Of a stretch of DNA of 64,000 bases, positions 45,518 to 56,446 are shown in pieces. Position 1 is the first letter of the stretch; each line of letters begins with the position of its first letter. The notes under the pieces were generated by a model. The model did no database searches and had not been told where the DNA came from. It saw only the letters and a list, made by a program, of their open reading frames with translations. The stretch spans positions 10,391,290 to 10,455,289 of the forward strand of contig CM039502.1 in NCBI GenBank assembly GCA_022432975.1. Reading direction: 5' to 3'. This DNA comes from Begonia masoniana (taxonomy: Eukaryota; Streptophyta; Magnoliopsida; Cucurbitales; Begoniaceae). The position numbers and the translations under genes were made by a program.

Positions 45518-46730
45518 GGGTAAATTCTAAAATACCCCATGAAGTGTAAATTCTAAAATACCCCCTGAAGTATGGGTATTTATCGAAAAAATCCTCAAAC
45601 AAAAAGTCTTTGTAGTCAAAATCTCGAACTATAAAAAATTGTAAAAAAAAAAACCCTAGCGGCCCCCCGCTAGTCCCCCGAATTATAATTCGGGGTTCCG
45701 ATAGCCCCCCACTAGCTCTCCGAATAAAAAATTACACAAAATTTGGGGGGCCGATTTAAAATTGCGGCCCCCCGAATCTAAAATACACTGGATTCGGGGG
45801 GGCCACATAAAAAGTCGGGGGGCCGCATAAAAATTCGGGGGGCCGCATACTGTATTCGGCCTCCCACAGTTTCGAATTATTCTTAATTATTTTAAAATAA
45901 TTTTAAAAAATACCAAATCATATTCAATTCACTCAAAATTTTTACCACATATTTATCACATCATGAGAAGATAATGTAAAATATTTCGTGATTTTTTTAA
46001 AAATTTTATGATTTAATATAAGTTTTTATAAAATAATGTCATTAAAATTACAATATATCGTACAAGTGTTATATCGTACAAGTGTTATAAAATCACGAAA
46101 CCTTTTACATTATTTTTCCATGATGTAATGAACATGTGATAAAAATTTCAAATAAATTGAATATGATTTGGTATTTTTTAAAAAATTAAATCTTCATTTC
46201 TTCTTCCGACGTCAATTTAAAGCCTTAAACGATAGATTTTGGGCCCAAAAAAGGCTGTCTTGGGGTTGTACCTAGCTAAAATGTGTAGATCTCTGTGCGA
46301 GATTTGATTTGATATCTTTTGAGCCTCAATCGGATACTCGCAGCAAAATTTATGGTCCTTTGAAGTTGAAGATGTCACTAATTTGCATAAAAATTCACTA
46401 ATTTACGTACAAGTGTTAAAAAATCAAGAAAATTTTTATATTACCTTTCCATAATGTAATGAACATATGGTAAAAATTTCAATTAAATTGAATATGATTT
46501 GGTATTTTTTTATTAATTTATAAAAAAAATGAAAAAGAGATGCGGGGGCCAACAATTTTAAATCGGCCTCCCAAATCCAGTGTAATTTCAGATTCGGGGG
46601 GCTAACGGGGGGCCACAAAGGTTTTTTTTACAGTATTTGATAGTTCAAGATTTTGACTGCGAAGACTTTTTGTTTGAGGGTTTTTTTTTGATAAATACCC
46701 ATACTTCATGGGGTATTTTGGAATTTACCC
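45518..46730. mobile_element. Mutator-type non-autonomous element with long TIRs
   Basis: The left end is GGGTAAATTCTAAAATACCCC and the right end is its inverted partner (GGGGTATTTTGGAATTTACCC). The arms match for well over 150 bp and include CCTCAAACAAAAAGTCTT. A 9-bp duplication, TAATAATAA, lies at 45509-45517 and 46731-46739 (low complexity). Inside are G/C-rich CGGGGGGCC blocks, ATACCAAATCATATTCAATT blocks shared with the MITE at 31345, and a gypsy LTR remnant. There is no transposase. Confidence 0.85.
46205..46390. repeat. Gypsy LTR remnant inside the Mutator-type element
   Basis: It contains GCGAGATTTGATTTGATATC, GATACTCGCAGCAAAATTTA and TATGGTCCTTTGAAGTTG, matching blocks of the gypsy LTRs at 18813 and 25875. 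It is probably a related but different family. It lies near the centre of the foldback. Confidence 0.6.
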
Positions 46731-46882
46731 TAATAATAAATATTGTCTAAATTAGTCAGAATATTATGTAAAATATTACCTCGGAAGAGATGAAAAACAA
46801 GCTAATATTGAAAATCTGCGACATTGAAATTCTTATGCTCTTCCTTCGCTGCCAGTCTTGACGGTTCAGTTTCAGGACAAAA

Positions 46883-47139
46883 AGTTGAGATTAAGCAAGA
46901 CAAGATTTGAACCGGCCGATGATCGGAGAAGGAGAAGGAGAAGGAAGGTGAGAATGGCGGCGTTGGAGAGAGGAGAAGAAGAGAGGTGTCAGGAAATGAT
47001 TTCTCTGTATATTTTCCATCAACTGAAGTTTTTACATATTGTGTACAAAGAAGAATGATTTTGTAAAGTAACCAGCAATACAAACCAAAACTACAACCAC
47101 AACTAAACTAACTAAACCACAACAGTAGATGCCTTAACA
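46883..47139 (-). repeat. 3' LTR of the expanded copia element
   Basis: It aligns end to end with 61181-61431, with scattered substitutions and a 3-bp-repeat length difference (GAGAAG). In the minus sense it begins TGTTAAGGCATCTAC. Confidence 0.9.
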
Positions 47140-47159
47140 TCCCCCCCCCCCCCCCAAGA

Positions 47160-48283
47160 TCAAGGCGGGAAGCCGAAGATATTGGAGACAAACTGATGAA
47201 ACTTCGTAGGAGGAAGAAGTTTTGTTAAAGCATCGGCTAGCTGGTTGTCAGACGGCGTGAAACGTACTTGGAGAGCTTGGTTTAGCACTTTCTCCCGGAC
47301 AAAGTGGTAATCAATCTCGATATGTTTAGACTTCGAGTGTAAGACCAGATTAGAAGCCAAATACATTGCACTTAAATTATCACAAAGAATAAGAGGTACC
47401 TCTGTAGGGGTAACGCCAAATTCTCTTAGCAAGGATTGTAACCACAATACCTCGGAAGCGTCATTTGCTTTGCTACGGTATTCTGATTAAGTGCTAGAAC
47501 GAGAGACCGCTTTGTGTTTTTTCGAAGACCATGAAATTAGATTGTTCCCATAAAGATACAAAATCCACCTATACTTTTTCGATCATCTGGGCAAGAAGCC
47601 CAGTCTGCATATGTGTAGCAAGTCAAATTACAACTCTTCGAGGGCGAGAATGATATACCTAGAGACGGAGTACCTTTGAGATATCTCAAAATTTGCTTTA
47701 CGGCTTGCCAGTGAATGTCGGAGGGTGCATGCATAAATTGTGAGACTTTGTTGACCGCAAAGGCAATATCTGGACAATTCAGGAGGCAGTATTGGAGACC
47801 GCCAACGATACTTCGATACAAATAACCGTCAGACAAGGGAGTACCTGCATGCTGGGATAAGACTGGACCGGCCACCATTGGAGTAGGAACGGGTTTACAA
47901 GTTGCCATATTTGCTCGATGGAGTAAGTCTGATATATATTGGGATTGAGAGAAACTCATACCTTTAGGAGTTCGAGTAACAAAAATCCAAAAAAAAAAAG
48001 ATAGTTGGCCAAGATCTCGAATCTTAAACTGTGAGTGTAGGTAGGTGACCAATTTCTCCATTTGAACATCAGAGTTGCCTGTTAAGTTAATATCATCAAC
48101 ATAAACAATCATAATCATTCGGAAAGAGCTCGTGCGACATATAAAGAGTGACGAGTCAGATTTAGAAGCAGAGAAACCCCAACGTATAAGAGCATTGTGG
48201 AGCTTGGTATACCAGGCACGAGGAGACTGTTTAAGACCATATAAGGCTTAATGCAGAAGACATACAGCCGATGGATGTGATTG
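47160..48283 (-). pseudogene. Copia RT C-terminus and RNase H (expanded element)
   Basis: From the LTR B edge downward: ALYGLKQSPRAWYTKL (about 48200-48250), then MIMIVYVDDINLTGNSD with the YVDD box (about 48080-48118), FKIRDLGQLSFFFWI, YISDLLHRANM, YRSIVGGLQYCLLNCPDI and AVKQILRYLKGT. RNase H starts YTYADWASCPDDRKS (first Asp). After a break come WLQSLLREFGV, LCDNLSAMYLASN, KHIEIDYHFVREKV and QLADALTKLLP. A stop and frameshift lie near 47447-47537. Confidence 0.88.
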
Positions 48284-48479
48284 TGTCACGACCCTAATAC
48301 TGTACCCAATTCCCCTTACATATATTTTTTTTTTCTAATCTCGTTCGTGTGAGCGGAATTAAAACCTTTTAAATTGGAATTGAAATTCGTTTGGTAAGTC
48401 GTTTAAAGCAAATACTAAATCAATTGAAATTAAAAACAATTTGAAACAATTAAAATAACAAATTAAAATATAATAGGGG

Positions 48480-48717
48480 AGGGCAAAAAGGGAAAGCATG
48501 GGCGATTGATCATGGCGATCAATCGCCCATCGGCGATTGCAACAGGCGAATGGTCGCCTGTTGCAAATCGCCTGTGGCGACTGATCATCACAGTTTGTGG
48601 CGATCAGTCGCCACGCTCTCTGGATTTCTCCAGAGAGCGGCGACCAAGGGGCGAATGATCCCCTCCTTAGGCGATCATTCGCCACCCTCCCTGGAAATCC
48701 AATTCCAGGGAGCGCCC
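48480..48717. repeat. GCGATC palindrome cluster in LTR B
   Basis: GGCGATCAATCGCC-like units, GGCGACTGATCATC, GGCGATCAGTCGCC and two hairpins (CTCTGGATTTCTCCAGAG and CCTGGAAATCCAATTCCAGG). It is more diverged than in A and C and is interrupted at 48718 by solo LTR F. Confidence 0.82.
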
Positions 48718-50256
48718 TGTAGGATCAAGATTTGTCTAAGAGGGGGGGTGAATTAGACTTATTAAGATTTTCTGAATTACTAAACAAAAGCAATCAAACA
48801 ATAACAGTAAGAGAAAGAGAGAGAGAAAAAATCAACACCAGATTTTTACGTGGTTCGGCCAAACCTTGCCTACATCCACGCTCCAAGGTTCACCCCTTGA
48901 AGATCCTTAACCTTCTCCTCAGTGAGAAAACACAGATCGGAATTCCGGGCTCCGATCAACTGCCTTTACAATACCGGATTATACTTCACGGGCGATAATC
49001 CACAGCCTTTACAGATTTTGAATGAGTAAAAATATGTCACAGTCTAAACTCTCTCAAGGAGTAAATCTCAAGTTTTGAATCTGAGAGAACAGTAGATAGA
49101 GTTACAGAGTATGAATAAATTTCACAAGTTAGGGCTCAGAAAGTTGATTTGCAAAAGTTGTATCTTTGTGCTCTAACCTCGGCTTAAATACTCTGTCTTC
49201 AAAATCGGCTTGACTTCAATGCTCCTTATCCAATAATAGAAACTTTGTTACCATTGGTGAGCTTTCGTACAATTTTCAGGTAGTCGTTGCCATCTGTAGT
49301 TGTAAGTCGTCGTCGCCATTAATGTTCTAGAGTTAAGGTTGAAAACGACGTCACTGTAGCTTCGCGGATATATTTAAATTTGGCGGAAGATCACCGGATG
49401 AAGCCTTTAAAAAGCTATCGGCATGAGTGTCTTCAAACGCCATCGGTAGATGAATCTTGATAAGCTATCGGCAGGAGTGTCTTCAAACGCCATCGGTAGA
49501 TGAGTCTTGATAATCTATCGGCAGATGTAATCTTGAAATTCATCGGCATATGTAACTTGAACTTCATCGGCATGAGCAACTTCATAACGCCATCAGTAGA
49601 AGCAACATGATAAGTCATCAGCATATGCAAGCTTTGAGTTATCGGCAGATGTAACTTGTAATGTTGTCGGCATGAGTATCTTGACCTTCCATCGGCAGAT
49701 GTACCATTAGACTTATCGGCAGGTGAAGCTTGAAAGTTATCGGCAGATGCACCTTAAGATTCCATCGGCAGAAGGATCTTGAAAGACTATCGGCAGAAGC
49801 ATCTTGAAAGGCCTTCGGCAGAAGCAAGTCTTGAAAGGCCATCGGCAGAAGCAAGTCTTGAGCTTCACCGGCATGAGCAGCATGAGCTTCATCGGCAGAT
49901 GCAGCTTGAAACTTCATCGGTAGAACCAACTTGAAACCGCCATCGGCATGTGTTGCTTTAACGCTATCGGCATGAGGAACTCTTCTTTGTCGTTTAGTGA
50001 ATGCCATCGGTAGAAGCAGGCCTTGGAAAAACTATCGGCAGATGCACGCCTTGTACTCTATCAGCAGATGCATGTCTTGTACACTTAACCAATATTATTA
50101 GAACTCTAAAATACCCTTTTCAAGGGTATTTCCAAAGGATTAAAATCAAATGTTTAATTCAATAATCTCATTTTATAAACATTATCAAATTACATATTTA
50201 TCATTAAATACATCATCAAAAACAATATTTAGACTTAATCTCTATTTAAGTCAACA
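48718..50256 (+). mobile_element. Solo LTR (F) with internal minisatellite, nested in LTR B
   Basis: It starts TGTAGGATCAAG and ends TTAAGTCAACA. A perfect 5-bp duplication, CGCCC, lies at 48713-48717 and 50257-50261. The 5' part has TTTTTACGTGGTTCGGCC and a CCTACATCCACGCTCC block, which also occur in the copy starting at 63684. There is no coding capacity. It is the innermost element of a three-level nest: copia, then B, then F. Confidence 0.9.
49395..50075. repeat. Degenerate minisatellite, about 25-35 bp unit (ATCGGCAGA core)
   Basis: The core CATCGGCAGATGNANCTTGA, with variants (GGCATGAG, GGTAGAAG), recurs about 24 times, separated by variable AAGCTT/TTGAAA-like spacers. It lies within solo LTR F and is not recognisable elsewhere in the window. 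Confidence 0.88.
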
Positions 50257-50720
50257 CGCCCCTCCCTGTTTCTCCGTTTTGTTTCTCTTCACACTCCTTT
50301 CCCTTCTTTCCTCTTTCTCTACTTGCATAACATTTCAATTAAAACATCACTTAACCATCTCCTCAACTATACATTCCTACACTAATTCATTCAATTTCTG
50401 TATCCAAAACAACGACTCAAGACACGTGTTTAAAACGAAATACAGTTCCCTAAAAACGAACTGCGTGGATACGTTTAAAACCTAAACAAATCCTCCTGTT
50501 TTGAAATCACCCAAACAGTTATAAAATCAGTTTCCAAAACATTTCAAAATGTCTATACATAAACCTATCCATATCCAAACATCCTATAATGTTCTATCTA
50601 TACAACCATCAATCAAAATCATCCCAAAAACCCCAAAATCTATACATACATACGTCCCCACGGGTCAGGTAAGCGTTGACTGCGCCAGCACACCACCGCA
50701 GTCATCCTTCGTCAACTGGA

Positions 50721-51810
50721 TCACTCTTCAGGTGGAGGGATCTCATCCTCACCTGTTTCCTCGTAGTCACCTACACCATACAGACACCTATGAGATAAAA
50801 ATCTCAGCAAGCTCTCATAAATGCAATGCATGTTGTGCATATAAGTTCTTAATCATGCATCATTTTCATTACTTTACTTTACTCTGTGGGTGTCACCGAG
50901 ATCTCTTCCCCCTAACCGGAGAGAGCACATCCAGCGGTCGGACTACTCTTTCCAGCTAGAGGGGGGGTACACGCTTACAACACGTACAGCCATGCCTGAG
51001 CCCCATCTCGCGTGACCTGTAACTATATGAGTACGTGTTAGATGTGGTATTGTGACAGACCCGTAAGTCGATCTACACAATAGATCAATAGCCCCTCTCC
51101 AGGCCACATCGCCATTTTCTTTAAAACATCGTGCGAAAATTCGTTTTCATGCTTTATAAAACCCGTGATGCGTGAGCAGTTCAATATGACATAAAGTAAA
51201 TATACATGATTTATACCATCGAGACAATAAAGCAATTAAAAGCATAACCTATATAGAACTAATCCTAACTACCCAACCAAAACCAATTTAAGCCTATACA
51301 TCTCTGAAACTCCTCGAGACGACCACGACGTACGGTGTAGGCCAATCGGCCAGAGAAGATCACGAGAACTTACCTCGTGTCCAAAGCAACTCAAGCTCCG
51401 TCCACGAGCGTTGTTTGTCTGAAGCAAAACACAACGTTTTATCGTTAAAACGAGTTTAAACTTCTAAACGTCCAAATTTAACCAAAACCTTACCTAACGA
51501 ATTTCTTAAAATTTCAACCTAACTAATCGAAGTATTTAAACAACGATTAACGCTCGATAGTTTAAAATTCCAATTAACGAGTTTTCCTAAAATCCCGAAA
51601 ATTCTCCAAATTTTAACATTTCTCACAAATAACTCTAACTTCGTCCAATAACGTTCTATACGTCCTATACATTCGTAATCTACAACAATCTATCGATTTC
51701 GAACCCTAAATCTCGATTTTTAACAAAACCCTAATCGAAACCCTAACCGTATAACCTTGCAAAAACCGAAAACTAATGCTCTAAAACTTTAGAATCATAC
51801 CTAGATCGTC
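50721..51810 (-). other. Conserved splice-bounded islands in LTR B
   Basis: On the minus strand: a leader ends near 51803 at GATCTAG|GTATG. A block at about 51420-51376 is bounded by CTTCAG and GAG|GTAAGT and reads KQRSWTELELLWTR in the shared phase. A last block starting at 50770 after GGTGTAG reads DYEETGEDEIPPPEE-stop (stop at 50723-50721). The order and phase match those in LTRs A and C. Confidence 0.4.
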
Positions 51811-52359
51811 GAATGGAGGAGAAAACGTGAAGAAAACGGAACGATTTGAGGACGAACAGAGGTTGGAAGTGAGAATCGCCGTGAATCGCCAATGAGGGAG
51901 GAGAAGTTGCAGGGAGAGAGGAGTTCGCGTGGAGAAGAAGAAGAAGACAATTCAATTTTAATAAAAATTGACTTGGTAAATTACCGTTTCGCCCTTCCTT
52001 TGTTTTCTATTTGTTTCGTCATTTGTTTCGTTAATTGTCTAACGATTCGGTTTCTCCAAATCTCCTTATTTCACCAATAACTTCAACCTATTATTTGAGA
52101 TTTATTAAAACTATCCGTTTGCAATTCGGACCTCGTTTACTATTTTTGCTTAAACGTTATTTATATTACGAGAAACGTAATTTCTCGAAATATAGCGTTA
52201 TTACTCCGAAAATTTTCGTAATTTCCTTAAAATTCCAATTAATAATTAGGATCATAATGGTGCTTCCTTTTTGCAAAACGAGTTTGATTTGACATATTTA
52301 TAAAAATGCCAATATATATTATAATATAAAATTCCGTACAGGCCGGATATTACAGATTG

Positions 52360-52719
52360 ACTGATAAAACCCGGAGGTTGCTGCATAAAAACTATCTCAG
52401 TTAAGTCACCATGTAGAAAGGCGTTGGTGATGTCAAGTTGTCTGATATTCCAACCATAGGAGACTACTAAGGATAAAGTTGTTCGAACTAAGGTCAGTTT
52501 GACAAGTGGACTAAACGTATCGTCGTAGTCTATTCCTTCTGTCTGATCATCCCCTTTGGCAACTAAGCGGGCTTTATACTTGTTAATGGTACCATCATAA
52601 TTAAGTTTGGTCTTGAACACCCATTTGCAACCAATAGTTTTTACTCCTAGAGGCAGTGGAACTAAAGTCCAAGTTTGTGTTTCATGAAGTGCTGATATTT
52701 CATCTTGCATGGCAGACAA
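52360..52719 (-). pseudogene. Copia RT, N-terminal region (expanded element)
   Basis: The blocks are MQDEISALHETQTWTLVPLP, GCKWVFKTKLNYDGTINKYK, ARLVAKGDDQTEGIDYDDTF and SPLVKLTLVRTTLSL, then RQLDITNAFLHGDLTEIVF (catalytic Asp) and MQQPPGFISQSV, where LTR B interrupts. It is uninterrupted up to that point. The remainder of RT is at 47537-48283. Confidence 0.9.
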
Positions 52720-53676
52720 CCATCAGGGTATTTGGAGGCCTGGAGAAAGGTCTTGGGATCAAGAGAGGTTTAATAGAAAGGGCCTTGGGTCGGAAGATAC
52801 CATCTTTGGCTTGGGTCTGCATGGGATGAGTGTTCATAGGCATTTGGCTAGGAGTGAATGTGGGTAAAGGAACTGGAGGACTAGGTGAAGAGAGAGTGGT
52901 TGTGGGGACGGGGGATGATGAGGAAGAGGTCAAGGATTGGTGGATGGTTGGTGATGGTGGTATGGATGTGGAGATGATGGAGACAGGTGGCTTTGACGGA
53001 GGTGTAGAGAAGAATGGAGGGGAGAAACAGGGAATGGAGAGGGAGAATGTGGGTGGGGATGGATGGGATTTGGCAAAAGAGGAAAAGGGAAAGCTGGATT
53101 CCACAAAAGTGACATGCCTAGAGATATAGATTTTGTTAGATTGAGGATCGAGACAAATGTAGCCTTTGTGATGAGGACTGGGGCCAAGAAAGACACAAGG
53201 AAGGGAGCGAAGTTCTAATTTATGTTTGTTGAACGATCGGAGTAAGGGAAAACATAAGCAGCCAAATACACGAAGGGAGGAGTAGTCTGGAGTAGAGCTA
53301 AACAGACATTCAAAAAGAGATTTGTTTTTAAGGACATGAGTAGGTAACAGATTTATCAATGTAGTGGCTGTGGCAAAGGCGTAGGGCCAGAACTGTGAAG
53401 GAACTGAGGAATGAAATAACAGAGCAAGACTTGTTTCAACAACATGACGGTTTTTGCGTTCTACACGACCATTTTGATTTGGAGTATATGGACATGATAT
53501 GGGATGGTGAATGCTAAGAGACTTAAACAACCCGGAGAGAGATTGAAATTCACCACCCCAGTCAGATTGAACCGTTTTGATGTGAGTTCCAAATTGGGTA
53601 AGAACAAATTTATGAAAATGGACAAAAGTATTGTAAACATCACTTTTTAATTGTAAAGCGAATAACCAAGTGAAAG
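52700..53676 (-). pseudogene. Copia integrase, C-terminal core (expanded element)
   Basis: After LTR C the frame resumes as FTWLFALQLKSDVYNTFVHF, then HIKTVQSDWGGEFQSLSGLF (second catalytic Asp) and YTPNQNGRVERKNRHVVET (catalytic Glu), FWPYAFATATTLINLLPT and RVFGCLCFPLLRSFNKHKL. A Pro/Ser-rich linker follows, towards RT. It is interrupted by a stop near 53540 and a frameshift into RT near 52705. Confidence 0.9.
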
Positions 53677-54089
53677 TGTAATACCCGGCTTTACGGGATA
53701 TGAATATTTTAATATAAATGATATTTTTGTAAATATGTCAAATCAAGTCCGTTTTATGAAAAAAAAGCGTTATTAGAATCCTAATAATTAATAAGGATTT
53801 TGAGAAAATTTCGGAAATTTTAGGAGTTTAATGCTAATTTTACGAGAATTACGTTTAACGTAATCTAAAGGATACTTTGGTAAAAATAGTAAACGGGGTC
53901 CGAATTACGAACGGACAGTTTTAATGGAACCCTGATAATAAGTTGAAGTTATTTGCAAAGTAAGAAAATTTGGAGAAACTGAATCGTTAGCTAATTAACG
54001 AAACAAAGGACGAAACAAATAGAAAATCAAAGGAAGGGCAAAAATGTAATTTGCCAAGTCAAATTATTAAAAACACATTTCTTCTCTCC

Positions 54090-55230
54090 CTCCCTCATTT
54101 TCGCTCTTCTTCCACGAAGCTCCAGAGAGCTTTCCCCTTCGGCGACTTCATGCCTCTCCACGGTTCTTCATCAACCACTCCTCCGATCGTCAAGTTTCTT
54201 CACGTTTTCCTCTCCTATCGTGATTCTAGGTAAGTTTCTAGCGTTTCCCGACCATTATTCTCGAGTTCTAGCTTGATAAACCGTTAGGGTTTCGTAGAAA
54301 TTTCATGAAAATAGTCGGGTTTGGTTAGAAAACGTTAGATAGGGTTGTATTTATGAATATTGAGCGTTATTTGGTGAAATATAGGGTGTGTTCGAAGTTT
54401 GGGTTGAAAAGTCGGGTTTGAAAATATGAGAAATCCCCATTAATGGAGTTTAGGGTTATTGGTGAACATAAGCTGCTCGATGAAATGCCCGAGAGAGTTG
54501 AATTAGAGTTTTAGGAAATTTCCTTAGTTAAGGGTTTCGTTAATTTGGACGTTTAATGGTTTAAACTCGTTTTTAACGATAAATGTTGTGAATTGCCTTA
54601 GGTGAACCATGCTCGTGGACGGAGCTAGCATTGCAACGGACGCAAGGTAAGTCTTCGCGACTTGTTTGGCCGATTGGCCTACACCATAAGATTTTATGTT
54701 GTTCGAGGAAATTGGAGAAGGTAGGCTGTGTTGGGCGAATAGGTTGGGTAGTTGGTTTTAGTTAGGTGTTGTATGTTTATGTTTATTGTTTGTATACTTT
54801 GATTATATTTATAGCATTGCACATGTTCACGCATCATGGTTTCTGAAAAGCACGAAAAAGGAAGTTCCATGCATGTTTTCATGAAAAGGAAAAAGATAAC
54901 GAAAAGGTATGAATGTATGTAATCTGGTCACGTCGGTGGCAGTGGTTCAGACATGGCTGCTTGGGGAGCATGTTTTCCCCCCGGATAGATACGAGGGGCT
55001 ATCTAATCGCTGGATGTGCCGCTCCTATCTACTGAGAGTGAGGCCCCGGTGACGTATATGTAATGAAATGAAATGAATAGCGAAAAGGTAGGGAGCATGT
55101 TTTATGATCCGCATGCATAGCATTCACTTGCATTCACGTAGACTTACTGAGCCTTAAGCTCACATTTTATTTCTATGGTGTAGGTGATTTTGAGACAGGT
55201 AAGGACGACGTTCCTCCTCCTGAAGCATGA
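54090..55230 (+). other. Conserved splice-bounded islands in LTR C
   Basis: The leader ends at 54229 (TTCTAG|GTAAG). A block at 54602-54646 is bounded by GCCTTAG and AAG|GTAAGT and reads EPCSWTELALQRTQ. The last block starts at 55184 after GGTGTAG and reads DFETGKDDVPPPEA-stop (55228-55230). The positions relative to the LTR start and the phase match A and B. Confidence 0.4.
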
Positions 55231-55584
55231 GTCTGGTTGCAGAAGAATGGTCGCGGGAGTGTGCTGGCGCAGTCGAGGCGTTTCACGACCCGTGGGGACA
55301 TATATAGGTATTTTGGGTTATTTTGAATAGAAAATGTTTAGGGAAAATACTTGTAAAGATAGAACATTATAGGATGTTTGGATCTGGACTAGTTGATAGG
55401 CTTACGTTTTGAAGTTTTTAAATGTTTATGAAACTTGTTTTGTAATTGGTTGGTAATTTACTTTATAGGGATATGTTCGGTTTTTAAACATATCTACGCG
55501 ATTTGTTTTTATAAAGTCTTACCACGTTTTAAAATGCATTTTGAGTCGTTAAACGAAGGATTAGTGAAGTGTGAATTGTACGTC

Positions 55585-55609
55585 GGGGGGGGGGGGGGGG
55601 GGGGGGGGG
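55585..55609. repeat. Poly-G tract in LTR C
   Basis: About 25 consecutive G. Its exact length is unreliable in any sequencing technology. It has no counterpart in LTR A at the same position. Confidence 0.9.
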
Positions 55610-55739
55610 AGTTGTTATGAATGAATAGAAGAGGAATGAAGAAAATGGTTAAGTGTTAAGTTGTTATGCAGGGAAAATGAAGGAAGAAAAGAAGAAAAGA
55701 GAAGGATGCAAGTCCTCTGGAAATTCGGATTCCGAAGGA

Positions 55740-55910
55740 CTTGGCGATCGATCACCAGGGCGGGCGATCGATCGCCCCTCTTGGCCACACTCTGGAAGAA
55801 ATTCCAGAGCGTGTTCCGAGCGGCGATCGCTGAGCAAAATATGTGATCGCCGAAGGGCGATCGATCGCCCCTCAGTTTTGTTCAACAGGCGATCGATCGC
55901 CCTTTGATTT
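55740..55910. repeat. GCGATCGATCGC palindrome cluster in LTR C
   Basis: GGCGATCGATC, GGGCGATCGATCGCCC, GGCGATCGATCGCCC and similar units surround a hairpin CTCTGGAAGAAATTCCAGAG. It is the third copy of the organisation seen in A and B. Confidence 0.87.
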
Positions 55911-56140
55911 TTCACGGGACAATTGTCCCTTCTGCCCTTTTATTCTATGCCGATTGTTTTTAAGTTTTAATTATGTTTTCTTTTAATTGTTTTAAAGTTT
56001 TATTAAGTGGTTTTCAAAATAGATTCGAACGTTTTTAACAATTTATTTTCCGATTTAAATTCTGCTTAATTGTTGCAAGGTTATAAGGAAAAAAAAAAAG
56101 TAATACGGGAAAATAAAGGTACAGTGTTAGGGTCGTTACA

Positions 56141-56441
56141 ATTACGAGTACAATCCTCCACAAAAAGAACAAAGTGTCGTACACCGGTAACAGAGTTTAC
56201 AGGAGACGGACCCCACACATCAGTCTGTACAATATCAAAAGGAGACTGTGCACTTGAACTTGAAAGGTGATCCTTAACACAAAAGAAATACGAGTGAAAT
56301 TCTACATAAACGGAGTTGTCTCGACATAATTGATGAACAGAGATGAGATTATGAGATAATTTGGGAGTGTGGCAGACAGAATTTAAGCGTAACGGTCTAG
56401 ACAAAGACAAAATAGAAACAGAGCCAATTTGAGTGATAGGA
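56141..56441 (-). pseudogene. Copia protease end and start of integrase (expanded element)
   Basis: On the minus strand: LPITQIGSVSILSLSRPLRL, CHTPKLSHNLISVHQLCRD, then FFCVKDHLSSSSAQSPFDI and VQTDVWGPSPVNSVTGVRHF (first integrase catalytic Asp in TDVWG), then VLFVEDCTR at the LTR C edge. The GAG-pre-integrase zinc region (WHxRLGHP..CxxCxxGK) expected between the FFCVKD and HLSSSSAQSPF parts is absent, so there is a local deletion of about 70-90 codons. Confidence 0.87.
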
Positions 56442-56446
56442 AGAAG

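Larger units (their letters stand above)
48284..52354 (-). mobile_element. Long solo LTR (B), itself containing solo LTR F
   Basis: On the minus strand it starts TGTAATATCCGGCC and ends AGGGTCGTGACA. A perfect 5-bp duplication, GATTG, lies at 48279-48283 and 52355-52359. Without F (1539 bp plus one pentamer) it is about 2.53 kb, like A and C. It carries the same CT-rich leader, splice-like islands and GCGATCGATCGC palindromes in reverse orientation. It splits copia RT between the FMQQPPGF and ALYGLKQSPRAW motifs. Confidence 0.9.
53677..56140 (+). mobile_element. Long solo LTR (C) inserted in copia integrase
   Basis: It starts TGTAATACCCGGC and ends GGGTCGTTACA (2464 bp). Removing it joins the codons for VEDCTR and FTWLFALQ of the copia integrase. 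The flanking pentamers occupy the duplication position but read GAAAG and ATTAC, so the duplication is strongly diverged or was altered. The interior matches A: CT-rich leader, splice-like islands (54602-54646 and 55184-55230), a long G-run (55585-55609) and the GCGATC palindrome cluster (55740-55910). Confidence 0.87.

Noticed and set aside
50549..50959. 136-codon plus-strand frame
   Set aside because: It is antisense to the conserved part of LTR B. The homologous region in A and C is not open in that frame.
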